Source: Sulfurovum sp. (GTDB lineage: Bacteria > Campylobacterota > Campylobacteria > Campylobacterales > Sulfurovaceae). From it: a DNA stretch of 6,304 bases. The position numbers were made by a program, and so were the translations under genes. Below are positions 1 through 6,128 of this stretch, in pieces (positions within the stretch are counted from its first letter, which is position 1; every line of letters begins with the position of its first letter). Location: contig WGDG01000048.1 of the NCBI GenBank assembly GCA_015493425.1, positions 1 to 6,304 on the forward strand, given 5' to 3'. The notes below the pieces were generated by a model, which was not told where the DNA came from, did not search any database, and saw only the letters and a program-made list of their open reading frames with translations.

Positions 1-119
1 AAAATCCAGGCCTCAGATGTCTGAAATTTTCCCGATTTCCACTGACGATGGACCTTGAACTCCCGGAAACAGACGATTACAGCAGCTAAAGGGGGATATT
101 GTTTACTGAATTGGGGCGG

Positions 120-130
120 TCCACGGTGGA
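120..130. repeat. Short perfect palindrome, possible operator
   Basis: The bases TCCAC-G-GTGGA form a perfect inverted repeat with 5-bp arms and a single central base. It is centred about 65 bp upstream of the -10 hexamer, a usual distance for an activator site. Arms this short occur by chance fairly often, and I do not recognise the motif, so a regulatory role is only a possibility. Confidence 0.2.
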
Positions 131-188
131 AACTGGGGATTGGATTTTTGCTTGTCGAGATTTGGGTTAGGGAATGGTTAAGGTATTC

Positions 189-197
189 TGCTATAAT
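189..197 (+). promoter_or_regulatory. Extended -10 sigma-70-type promoter of the operon
   Basis: The nine bases TGCTATAAT match a perfect extended -10 element (TG-n-TATAAT). No good TTGACA-like -35 hexamer sits 16-18 bp upstream; the nearest candidates, TTAGGG at 167-172 and AGGGAA at 169-174, are poor. Reliance on an extended -10 without a -35 is typical of the major sigma factor in Campylobacterota, which fits the suspected host. Transcription would start near 204, leaving an untranslated leader of about 67 nt before the GTG start at 272. No comparable promoter was noticed at the later gene junctions, so this one probably drives all four genes. Confidence 0.6.
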
Positions 198-271
198 TCG
201 TCAATAGTTAACAAAACACAGCAAGCCCAATCCGCTTACTATTAAATTAAAGTGAAATGGAAAATTAATCC

Positions 272-2080
272 GTGAGCATTCAAAAAATCAACGCCAATAT
301 TTCTGGAAAAGAGAAAAAGGTATATTCCGATCTCGAAAAAGCTTTAAAAAAAGTTCGCAGCTCTTTCATCACAGTCGGAGTCTACAGCTTTTTCATCAAC
401 ATTTTGATGTTGGCCGCCCCTATCTATATGCTGGCGGTCTACGACGTCGTCATGCCCGCCAAAGGCCTCGATACTCTCTTCGTCGTGACTCTGGTGATAC
501 TGGTATTTTTCATCGGAGGAGCTGTCCTCGAATATGTCCGTTCCAAAGTACTCATCCACGTCAGCAATCAACTCGATGCCGCGTTGAACAAGCGAATCTT
601 CGATGCAGCCTTCGATCTAGCAGCCAAACATCCAGGCAAAGCTGGAGCACAACCTCTTCGGGATTTCAATACCATCAAAACTTTTATGACAGGTCCCGCG
701 GCTTTCGCTTTTTTTGACGCCCCCTGGTTCCCTATATATATCAGTATAATGTTCGCTTTCGATCCTATATATGGAATATATGGAATCGTTGCGACATCAA
801 TTATCCTGCTTTTAACTTTGATGAACGAACGGGCCACTCGCAAGGGCCTGGAACATTCTAATGCGATGTTTCAGAAGTCAGTTTCCCATTTTGACAATGC
901 AGTGAGAAATGTAGAAGTGGTCGAGGCGATGGGGATGCGCCGTCCGCTCTTCAAACGATGGATGGAAAAACATTATGAATTTGTAAAAACCCATTCGGAA
1001 GCGAGCGGGACTGCAGCATTCTATAGCAATGCCAGTAAATCCTTCCGAATGATGTCGTCTTCGTTGATGTACGGACTGGGTGCGATCCTCGCCATCAGCG
1101 GACATATCTCTCCGGGTATGATCATCGCAGGCGCTGTCCTGATGGGCCGGGCACTGCAACCCATCGCCCAACTGGTCGGAACGTGGAAATCCTTCAATGC
1201 CGCACGGGTCTCCTACAGGAAACTCAATGAACTGCTCCTGGAGTTCGAATCACACGGAGAGAAAACACCTCTCCCCGCACCGGAAGGGGATCTGAAACTT
1301 GAAAGCGTCGTCGTCATTCCTCCGTTGGCAGAACATCCCGTTCTCAAGGGAGTCAATCTCCACATTCAGCCGGGGGAAGTCGTCGGAATCATCGGTCCCA
1401 GTGCCGCCGGAAAATCTACCCTGGCGAAAACCGCAGTAGGAGTCTGGCCCGTCGCCAACGGAACCGTACGAATCGATGAAGCCGACATCCGACAATATGA
1501 CAAAGACGCCCTGGGTGAACATATCGGATACCTTCCTCAGGATATTGAACTTTTTGAAGGAACCGTTGCCGAAAATATTGCACGTTTTCGGCAGGAAGAT
1601 CCGGAAAAAATCATCGAAGCGGCCAAACTTTCAGGAACGCATGACCTGATCGTCCATCTTCCTCATGGATACGACACCCCCATCGGTCCGGGAGGGGCCG
1701 CCCTTTCCGGGGGACAAAAACAGCGCATCGGCTTGGCACGGGCTCTTTACGGTACCCCGAAAATCATCGTACTGGACGAACCGAATTCCAATCTCGATGA
1801 CGCTGGCGAATATGCACTGATGATGGCAATCCGCCAACTCAAAGAACGGGGTGCTACTCTTCTTTTCATCACCCACAAACGAAATCTATTGGCCCTTGCC
1901 GATAAAATTGCCATTATGCAGGATGGAGCCATCAAACATTATGCAAACAGAGAAGAGATACTGGCTCTACTGAGCCAGGCGCAGCAGAAATCTCAGTCAA
2001 CGTCGCGGGGGAGCACGTCTGCGTCCCAGCCTAAAGAATCTATCACAACTTCAGACAAAGAGGCTCACAATGCAAAATAA
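272..2080 (+). CDS. Type I secretion system permease/ATPase, PrtD/SapD-like
   Basis: This is the inner-membrane ABC transporter of a type I secretion system. As a homodimer it would recognise a substrate with a C-terminal signal and drive it by ATP hydrolysis through the adaptor and outer-membrane channel encoded next. The 602-residue protein has about six membrane segments (near 31-54, 67-86, 146-163, 167-184, 260-277 and 280-298), then a nucleotide-binding domain. That domain shows Walker A GPSAAGKST at 375-383, Q-loop Gln423, signature LSGGQ at 478-482, Walker B with Asp502-Glu503 and switch His535. The D-loop wording EPNSNLD is characteristic of the PrtD family. There is no N-terminal C39 peptidase or peptidase-like domain, so this is not an HlyB or LapB type. 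Residues from about 568 to the end are a Ser/Thr/Gln-rich, probably disordered tail. GTG at 272 is the first start after an in-frame TAA (266-268); the next in-frame Met is residue 46, inside the first membrane segment. The Shine-Dalgarno signal is poor. All catalytic motifs are intact. The family is certain, the substrate unknown. Confidence 0.95.
   Translation: MSIQKINANISGKEKKVYSDLEKALKKVRSSFITVGVYSFFINILMLAAPIYMLAVYDVVMPAKGLDTLFVVTLVILVFFIGGAVLEYVRSKVLIHVSNQLDAALNKRIFDAAFDLAAKHPGKAGAQPLRDFNTIKTFMTGPAAFAFFDAPWFPIYISIMFAFDPIYGIYGIVATSIILLLTLMNERATRKGLEHSNAMFQKSVSHFDNAVRNVEVVEAMGMRRPLFKRWMEKHYEFVKTHSEASGTAAFYSNASKSFRMMSSSLMYGLGAILAISGHISPGMIIAGAVLMGRALQPIAQLVGTWKSFNAARVSYRKLNELLLEFESHGEKTPLPAPEGDLKLESVVVIPPLAEHPVLKGVNLHIQPGEVVGIIGPSAAGKSTLAKTAVGVWPVANGTVRIDEADIRQYDKDALGEHIGYLPQDIELFEGTVAENIARFRQEDPEKIIEAAKLSGTHDLIVHLPHGYDTPIGPGGAALSGGQKQRIGLARALYGTPKIIVLDEPNSNLDDAGEYALMMAIRQLKERGATLLFITHKRNLLALADKIAIMQDGAIKHYANREEILALLSQAQQKSQSTSRGSTSASQPKESITTSDKEAHNAK
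2057..2063 (+). promoter_or_regulatory. Ribosome binding site of the adaptor gene
   Basis: AAAGAGG ends 6 nt before the ATG at 2070 and lies inside the last codons of the transporter gene. It fixes the adaptor start and is clearly stronger than the signal in front of the transporter gene. Confidence 0.7.
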
Positions 2081-3410
2081 TCCGCAGGAAAAAAACAATC
2101 TGGATGGGGAGCAGACTCCTGTAAGTTCAGGTAAACACCCTCACACCCTCGGATGGATCACTCTTTTTGTAATTTTCGGAATCTTGGGCGTCTGGGCAGT
2201 GCTTGCACAAATCGAAACAGCCGTTCAAGCCAGTGGGAAAGTCATTACCAAAGGTTACAAAAAAGCTATCCAACATCCACGGGGGGGAATCGTAACCAAA
2301 CTACATTTCAAAGAGGGACAACATGTCGAAAAGGGTCAGGCCATTCTGGAATTGGATCGAGTACAGATTTTAAGTCAGCTCAATACAGCCATCGCTCAGC
2401 ATGATGACCTTCTTTTGCAAAAAGCTCGTCTTGAAGCCGAAAGCAACTTGAGTGACAAAGCCGACTTCGACGCCATCCGAAGTCGGATTCTCGATCAGAA
2501 ACGTGCCTCAAAACTTTTGAAAAAGGAAAAAGCACTTTTTGAAAGCAATCGTCGCAGATTGCAAGACCAGATTCGTTTATTGTTGGACAAAAATAAAATC
2601 CTTGCTATACAAAACGAAGGGTTGGAAGAGGAAATATCTTCGAATAAGAGACAGTTGGCTTCATACCAAAAAGAACTTAAGAAATGGCAATCACTCTATG
2701 ATCGTAACATGACCGATGAGTTGAAAGTACTCGATCGAAAACGACAAGTTGAGCAGATTCGTGCCCGTATCATACAGAATCAATCGAAAATTCGTGAAAA
2801 CGAAGCAACGATAAATGCCAACAAAAATCAAATAGAACTTACAAAGTCCGACTTTATGAATAAAGCACAGAAGAAACTCAAAGAAGTCACACTAAAACTT
2901 GAGACTTTGAATGAAAAAATAAAGGCGCTGCGTAATGCCAACAAGAGACAAACCATATCCGCTCCGGACAGTGGGGTGATTACCGATATGAGTATTCACA
3001 GCGCTGGTGAAGTTGTCATTCCCAACAAACCGATTGCTTTCGTCGTCCCCAAAAAGGATAAACTTGTTCTTGAAATGATGATTAAACCTACTGACATTGA
3101 TAAAGTTCACGTCGGGCAGAAGGCGGAAATTCGTTTTCCATCCTATGTTGATCCTGCTGCATTGCCGGTTGATGGGAATGTCACATACGTATCTGCCGAC
3201 ACCATTCAACCTCCAGGTTCGAAAGTGAGTTTTTACAAGGCATTGATAGAAATCACCCCGGCAGGGATGAAAGCCATCAAAATCAATCAGTTTCAGATAG
3301 TTCCGGGAATGCCGGCCAGTGCCTACATCAAAGCAGGTAAACGTTCTTTCCTGAGTTATATTCTACTTCCTCTGGAGCAACTTGTTCGAGGAGCCTTTCA
3401 TGCCAATTAA
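2070..3410 (+). CDS. HlyD-family type I secretion periplasmic adaptor (PrtE/SapE-like)
   Basis: This membrane fusion protein bridges the ABC transporter and the TolC channel across the periplasm. The 446 residues follow the family plan. There is a short cytoplasmic N-terminus (1-27) and one membrane anchor (about 28-47). The first half of a lipoyl-like domain (about 55-95) contains the conserved HPRGGIV at 69-75. A long charged alpha-helical coiled-coil hairpin spans about 98-290. The second lipoyl half follows (about 296-330, with SAPDSGVI), then a beta-barrel region and a conserved C-terminal block from PGMPA (412-416) to LLPLEQL (432-438), a hallmark of type I secretion adaptors rather than RND-efflux ones. 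The start overlaps the transporter's stop by 11 bp, which suggests translational coupling. A run of seven G residues at 2281-2287 encodes Arg71-Gly72-Gly73 and could be slippage-prone. Length is normal for the family and no residues look missing. Confidence 0.94.
   Translation: MQNNPQEKNNLDGEQTPVSSGKHPHTLGWITLFVIFGILGVWAVLAQIETAVQASGKVITKGYKKAIQHPRGGIVTKLHFKEGQHVEKGQAILELDRVQILSQLNTAIAQHDDLLLQKARLEAESNLSDKADFDAIRSRILDQKRASKLLKKEKALFESNRRRLQDQIRLLLDKNKILAIQNEGLEEEISSNKRQLASYQKELKKWQSLYDRNMTDELKVLDRKRQVEQIRARIIQNQSKIRENEATINANKNQIELTKSDFMNKAQKKLKEVTLKLETLNEKIKALRNANKRQTISAPDSGVITDMSIHSAGEVVIPNKPIAFVVPKKDKLVLEMMIKPTDIDKVHVGQKAEIRFPSYVDPAALPVDGNVTYVSADTIQPPGSKVSFYKALIEITPAGMKAIKINQFQIVPGMPASAYIKAGKRSFLSYILLPLEQLVRGAFHAN
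3389..3393 (+). promoter_or_regulatory. Ribosome binding site that sets the TolC-gene start
   Basis: AGGAG (within GAGGAG) ends 6 nt before the ATG at 3400. A start 18 nt further upstream (TTG at 3382) would place this site inside the gene and leave the TTG without a signal, so ATG 3400 is preferred. Confidence 0.75.
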
Positions 3411-4725
3411 TGTTAATGCACTTCGGAGAGTAGCCTTTGCACTTTCTATATTTTCCGCTTTTGTGCAGGCTGGCCCGCTAAGCCAACTTTGCCAAAAAGG
3501 TCTCAACAGCCATCCCAACATCCGTAGTAGTCTTTATCAGGAACAATCGAAGCGATACGTCACACGACAGGGTAAAGATCAATATCTCCCTCAAATTAGT
3601 CTCAATGCGGAAAAAGGTTATAAAAAATATTATTATGAAAAAGTATATTCAGGAGAAAATTGGAGGAGTAACAACTATTACAGTTATACATTTAGTTTAA
3701 GCCAAGCTCTCTATCAACCCGTATTACTGAAAAAAATAGATGATGCACGGCAACGTGAAATATTGGCTCATTATCAAACGCAAGACAACAAGGCAAAACT
3801 TACGACACAGATCGCACAAACCACGATCGAATTGATGAGGCTATATCAGATTCGTGCATTGGCAAAAAAGAAAGCCGAACTTTATCGTAAAGCTCTCGAG
3901 CAGATCCAAGCCAAATACAAAAGTAAATTTGCTGATGTGAGTGCAGTAGCACAGGCGAAAGCAAGGCTTCGCCAGAGTGAAGCGGAGTATGCCCAATACA
4001 ATCAAAACTATCATTATATACTCCAGAACCTTCGTTATCTTACTAATAGTAAAAAGATACCAAGCGTCTTGAAGCGTGCTTATTTCAATGCAATGGCAGT
4101 AGCCCTACATTATCATGCAAACGATCTGAAAAAACACCTTAAACAGATTAAAAAAAATACAAGAGTCAAAATCTATACAAAGTATCGTGACATCGCAAAA
4201 AACATGATCGACATGCGTTTTGCGGAGCATTATCCTTCTCTCAGTGTAAAAGCAAGTTATAACGATGGTAATTTTGGCGATCCCACTGATCCCAGAAAAA
4301 ACAGCAAAATTTCTTTGCAAGTCAATCTGCCGCTGTATGAAGGTGGTTATGTTCGGGATAGAGTGAACGAGGCCCAGGCACTTTACTATGCAGCAGTTCA
4401 AGATCTCGATAACGCTCTGCTCGAAAGCCGAAGTTCAATGGAAAAGAATTGGGAGCAGATCCAGACAGGTCTACAGACTCTCAAGGCACTTCGGGAAGCA
4501 GAAAAAGCAAGTAAAGTCTACTATGAAACATCTCTAAATGCTTACAAAAACGGTTTGCAGAGCCTCACCGATACCTACCAGGCAAACATTGATTACTATG
4601 ATACCAAGGTCAAACGCATCAATGCGGAAGCAGACCTGCTTTCATCAATTCTCAATCTCTACTACGTTGCCGGCGTAGCGACACCCACTCAGATCGCCAA
4701 GTTCGAAAAACGTTATCTTCGCTGA
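3400..4725 (+). CDS. TolC-family outer-membrane channel of the type I system (PrtF/SapF-like)
   Basis: This is the trimeric outer-membrane exit duct that docks with the adaptor during secretion. From ATG 3400 it is 441 residues. It opens with a Sec signal peptide: Arg9-Arg10, a hydrophobic core at about 11-22, and likely cleavage after Val-Gln-Ala24. The mature part shows the duplicated TolC architecture. Each half has a beta-strand pair around a Pro-rich entry (YLPQISL at 62-68; YPSLSV at 278-283), a strand ending in a short Leu/Pro/Tyr element (SQALYQP, 101-107; NLPLYEGG, 309-316), and then long helices (about 110-215 and 318-420). TolC-type channels are normally about 420-490 residues, so it is full length. 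The gene overlaps the adaptor by 11 bp with a strong Shine-Dalgarno. It is Lys/Tyr-rich and visibly more AT-rich than the transporter gene. A TTG start at 3382 would add six residues ahead of the signal peptide and is disfavoured. Being in the operon, it is probably a dedicated channel rather than a general efflux TolC. Confidence 0.92.
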   Translation: MPINVNALRRVAFALSIFSAFVQAGPLSQLCQKGLNSHPNIRSSLYQEQSKRYVTRQGKDQYLPQISLNAEKGYKKYYYEKVYSGENWRSNNYYSYTFSLSQALYQPVLLKKIDDARQREILAHYQTQDNKAKLTTQIAQTTIELMRLYQIRALAKKKAELYRKALEQIQAKYKSKFADVSAVAQAKARLRQSEAEYAQYNQNYHYILQNLRYLTNSKKIPSVLKRAYFNAMAVALHYHANDLKKHLKQIKKNTRVKIYTKYRDIAKNMIDMRFAEHYPSLSVKASYNDGNFGDPTDPRKNSKISLQVNLPLYEGGYVRDRVNEAQALYYAAVQDLDNALLESRSSMEKNWEQIQTGLQTLKALREAEKASKVYYETSLNAYKNGLQSLTDTYQANIDYYDTKVKRINAEADLLSSILNLYYVAGVATPTQIAKFEKRYLR

Positions 4726-4732
4726 GTGGTGA

Positions 4733-6046
4733 ATGAAAGAGACCCTTGCCAAAGTAATTATCTTTCTGATCGACATCGTCTCGATCGGGTTGGCAATCAC
4801 ACTTGCTTTTGGATTATATCGGTATTGGGGAAAGGGTGCCGGAGATGATACACTCGTACATTATCTACTTCTTTACCCACTTTATATCACTCTTTTGGGC
4901 CTATTCGCCTATGAAGGCCTTTATCATCGCCACTACGACCTGTGGCACGAAAGCCGACTAATCCTTCGTGCCATCTCGCTCAGTTTTCTTCTTCTCTTCT
5001 CCTATTTAGCGCTCAATCGAATCATCACCGAATATTCACAAACGATTTTGATTCTTACGTATATTAATTTGATCTGGCTGATTCCTCTTCTGAAACGTTA
5101 CACAAAGATCCTCCTAAAACACCATGGCCTTTGGGCAAAACCGGCCAAAATCTATGGAGATGATCTCTTGTTGAAGAAAGAAATATTCGGTAATCCCTAT
5201 TTGGGCTACGTACAAAGCTTGGGAAGAGATAGCGATGCCGCCCTTTTCATCAATGCGACATATATGAGCCGTGAAGAGCTTCAAACAATCATAGATCAGG
5301 AGATGCGGCACCACACAGATATACTTTTTGTACCGATACTCAACGATTTCGACCTTACCTATGCCAAGATCTACGAGATGGCCAATACACGCACCAATCT
5401 CATCAGTCTACAAAATCGCTTGCATATAAAGCGTTATATCTTCTTGAAAAATATCAGCGATATGATCCTACTACTTTTCAGTCTCCCTTTTTCTCTTCTA
5501 TTGATCGGTATTATAGGAATCATTCTTCGGATCTTTGACAACGGCCAAAGTATATTCTATCGTCAAAAGAGGTTGGGGAAAAACGGCAGAGTATTCAACT
5601 GCTATAAATTTAGAACAATGAAGGAGGAGTGCGACACTTTACTTAAAGACTATTTGAAAAACAATCCTAAAGAACGTGAGTATTATGCCAAATATCACAA
5701 ATACCGCAACGACCCAAGGATCACTCCGATCGGTAGATACCTCCGCAAACTCTCATTGGACGAACTTCCCCAGATCTTCAACGTTCTCAAAGGAGAAATG
5801 AGCTTCGTCGGGCCGCGGCCCTATATGCTCGAGGAGTTCGAACTACTGGGAGAAGCCCGATCAAGTATCCTCAGTGTCAAGCCCGGCATCACCGGGCTCT
5901 GGCAGGTTAGCGGGCGCAACCGCCTCGACTTTTCACAACGCATCGCCATCGATCTGTGGTATATCCGCAACTGGAGCCTCTGGCTCGACGCAGTCATCCT
6001 TGCCAAAACCTTCAAAACGGTTTTGAAGCGTGAAGGAGCATATTGA
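4733..6046 (+). CDS. WbaP-like polyprenyl-phosphate sugar-1-phosphate transferase
   Basis: This enzyme would transfer a sugar-1-phosphate from a nucleotide sugar to undecaprenyl phosphate at the cytoplasmic face of the inner membrane, the committed first step of a lipid-linked O-antigen, capsule, exopolysaccharide or protein glycan. The 437 residues comprise four N-terminal membrane helices (about 5-28, 43-61, 76-96, 103-121), a soluble middle region (about 135-230) and a C-terminal catalytic domain from about 235. That domain begins with a hydrophobic re-entrant helix containing Pro252 (about 243-267), then YKFRTM (291-296), the catalytic Asp343-Glu344 in LSLDELPQ, FVGPRPY (358-364) and KPGITGLWQVSGR (383-395), all conserved in the family. 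The middle region lacks the Gly-rich nucleotide-binding loop common in longer homologues. The ATG lies 7 bp after the channel gene's stop with only a weak Shine-Dalgarno, so it is probably translated by coupling. Sugar specificity (galactose, glucose or an amino sugar) cannot be read from the sequence. Confidence 0.92.
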   Translation: MKETLAKVIIFLIDIVSIGLAITLAFGLYRYWGKGAGDDTLVHYLLLYPLYITLLGLFAYEGLYHRHYDLWHESRLILRAISLSFLLLFSYLALNRIITEYSQTILILTYINLIWLIPLLKRYTKILLKHHGLWAKPAKIYGDDLLLKKEIFGNPYLGYVQSLGRDSDAALFINATYMSREELQTIIDQEMRHHTDILFVPILNDFDLTYAKIYEMANTRTNLISLQNRLHIKRYIFLKNISDMILLLFSLPFSLLLIGIIGIILRIFDNGQSIFYRQKRLGKNGRVFNCYKFRTMKEECDTLLKDYLKNNPKEREYYAKYHKYRNDPRITPIGRYLRKLSLDELPQIFNVLKGEMSFVGPRPYMLEEFELLGEARSSILSVKPGITGLWQVSGRNRLDFSQRIAIDLWYIRNWSLWLDAVILAKTFKTVLKREGAY

Positions 6047-6058
6047 AACTTCAGATTT

Positions 6059-6100
6059 GGTGCCGGAGATAAAAGCCTCCAACTCCAGCTTTCCGGAACC
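6059..6100. terminator. Imperfect hairpin between convergent genes, possible terminator
   Basis: Bases 6059-6067 (GGTGCCGGA) pair with 6092-6100 (TCCGGAACC) with one mismatch. Inside, AAGC (6073-6076) can pair with GCTT (6088-6091), leaving an asymmetric bulge and an 11-nt loop. It sits 12 nt past the transferase stop and 28 nt from the convergent gene's stop, where a terminator would be expected. Neither strand shows a proper U-run after the stem, so it is not a textbook intrinsic terminator. It could still be a weak one or an mRNA 3'-end stabiliser. Confidence 0.35.
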
Positions 6101-6128
6101 AATATCCTCTCTTTCAGTCGTAGACTAT

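Larger units (their letters stand above)
1..271. other. Gene-free leader upstream of the secretion operon
   Basis: No convincing gene lies in these 271 bases. A plus-strand frame is open from the left edge to a TAA at 87-89 (about 28 codons) and could be the tail of an upstream gene, but I recognise nothing in its translation. A minus-strand frame is stop-free from 200 to the left edge (about 66 codons), but it has no ATG, GTG or TTG and crosses the promoter. The stretch from 100 to 180 is unusually rich in TGGGG/GGG words. It also holds an 11-bp palindrome at 120-130, and the extended -10 promoter follows at 189-197. The last 70 bases before the first gene are AT-rich and would form the 5' untranslated leader. 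Confidence 0.6.

Noticed and set aside
3..89. Plus-strand frame open from the left edge, possible tail of an upstream gene
   Set aside because: Only about 28 codons are visible and the translation matches nothing I recognise, so it is mentioned in the leader entry but not called as a gene.
134..152. Sigma-54-like promoter (GG ... TTTGCT)
   Set aside because: The spacing between the GG and GC dinucleotides is 11 rather than 10 bases, and the -24 element lacks the TGGCAC consensus. The extended -10 downstream explains transcription better.
272..700. Peptidase-containing (bacteriocin-type) or LapB-type exporter
   Set aside because: Only about 30 residues precede the first membrane segment, leaving no room for a C39 or C39-like domain.
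764..786. Tandem 9-bp repeat ATATATGGA in the transporter gene
   Set aside because: It encodes Ile-Tyr-Gly twice within a membrane-segment turn. Two copies of a short AT-rich word in a coding region need no further explanation.
2153..2404. 83-codon plus-strand frame inside the adaptor gene
   Set aside because: It is an out-of-frame shadow of a well-supported gene, with Ser/Arg/Gln-rich low-complexity translation and no start signal. It matters only as the frame entered after a +1 slip at the G7 tract.
3484..3495. Cys31 of the channel protein as a lipoprotein acylation site
   Set aside because: The residues before it (Ser-Gln-Leu) do not form a lipobox, and the hydrophobic core ends earlier at a normal signal-peptidase I site.
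4150..4157. A8 tract in the channel gene as a slippage switch
   Set aside because: Several A7-A8 runs occur in these Lys/Asn-rich genes (for example 346-352, 2089-2095 and 3730-3736), as AAA/AAT codons predict, so this one is not special.
5821..6102. Minus-strand frame of about 93 codons opposite the transferase end
   Set aside because: It lies opposite the conserved catalytic end of the transferase, its translation is not protein-like, and it has no ribosome-binding signal. It is an antisense shadow.
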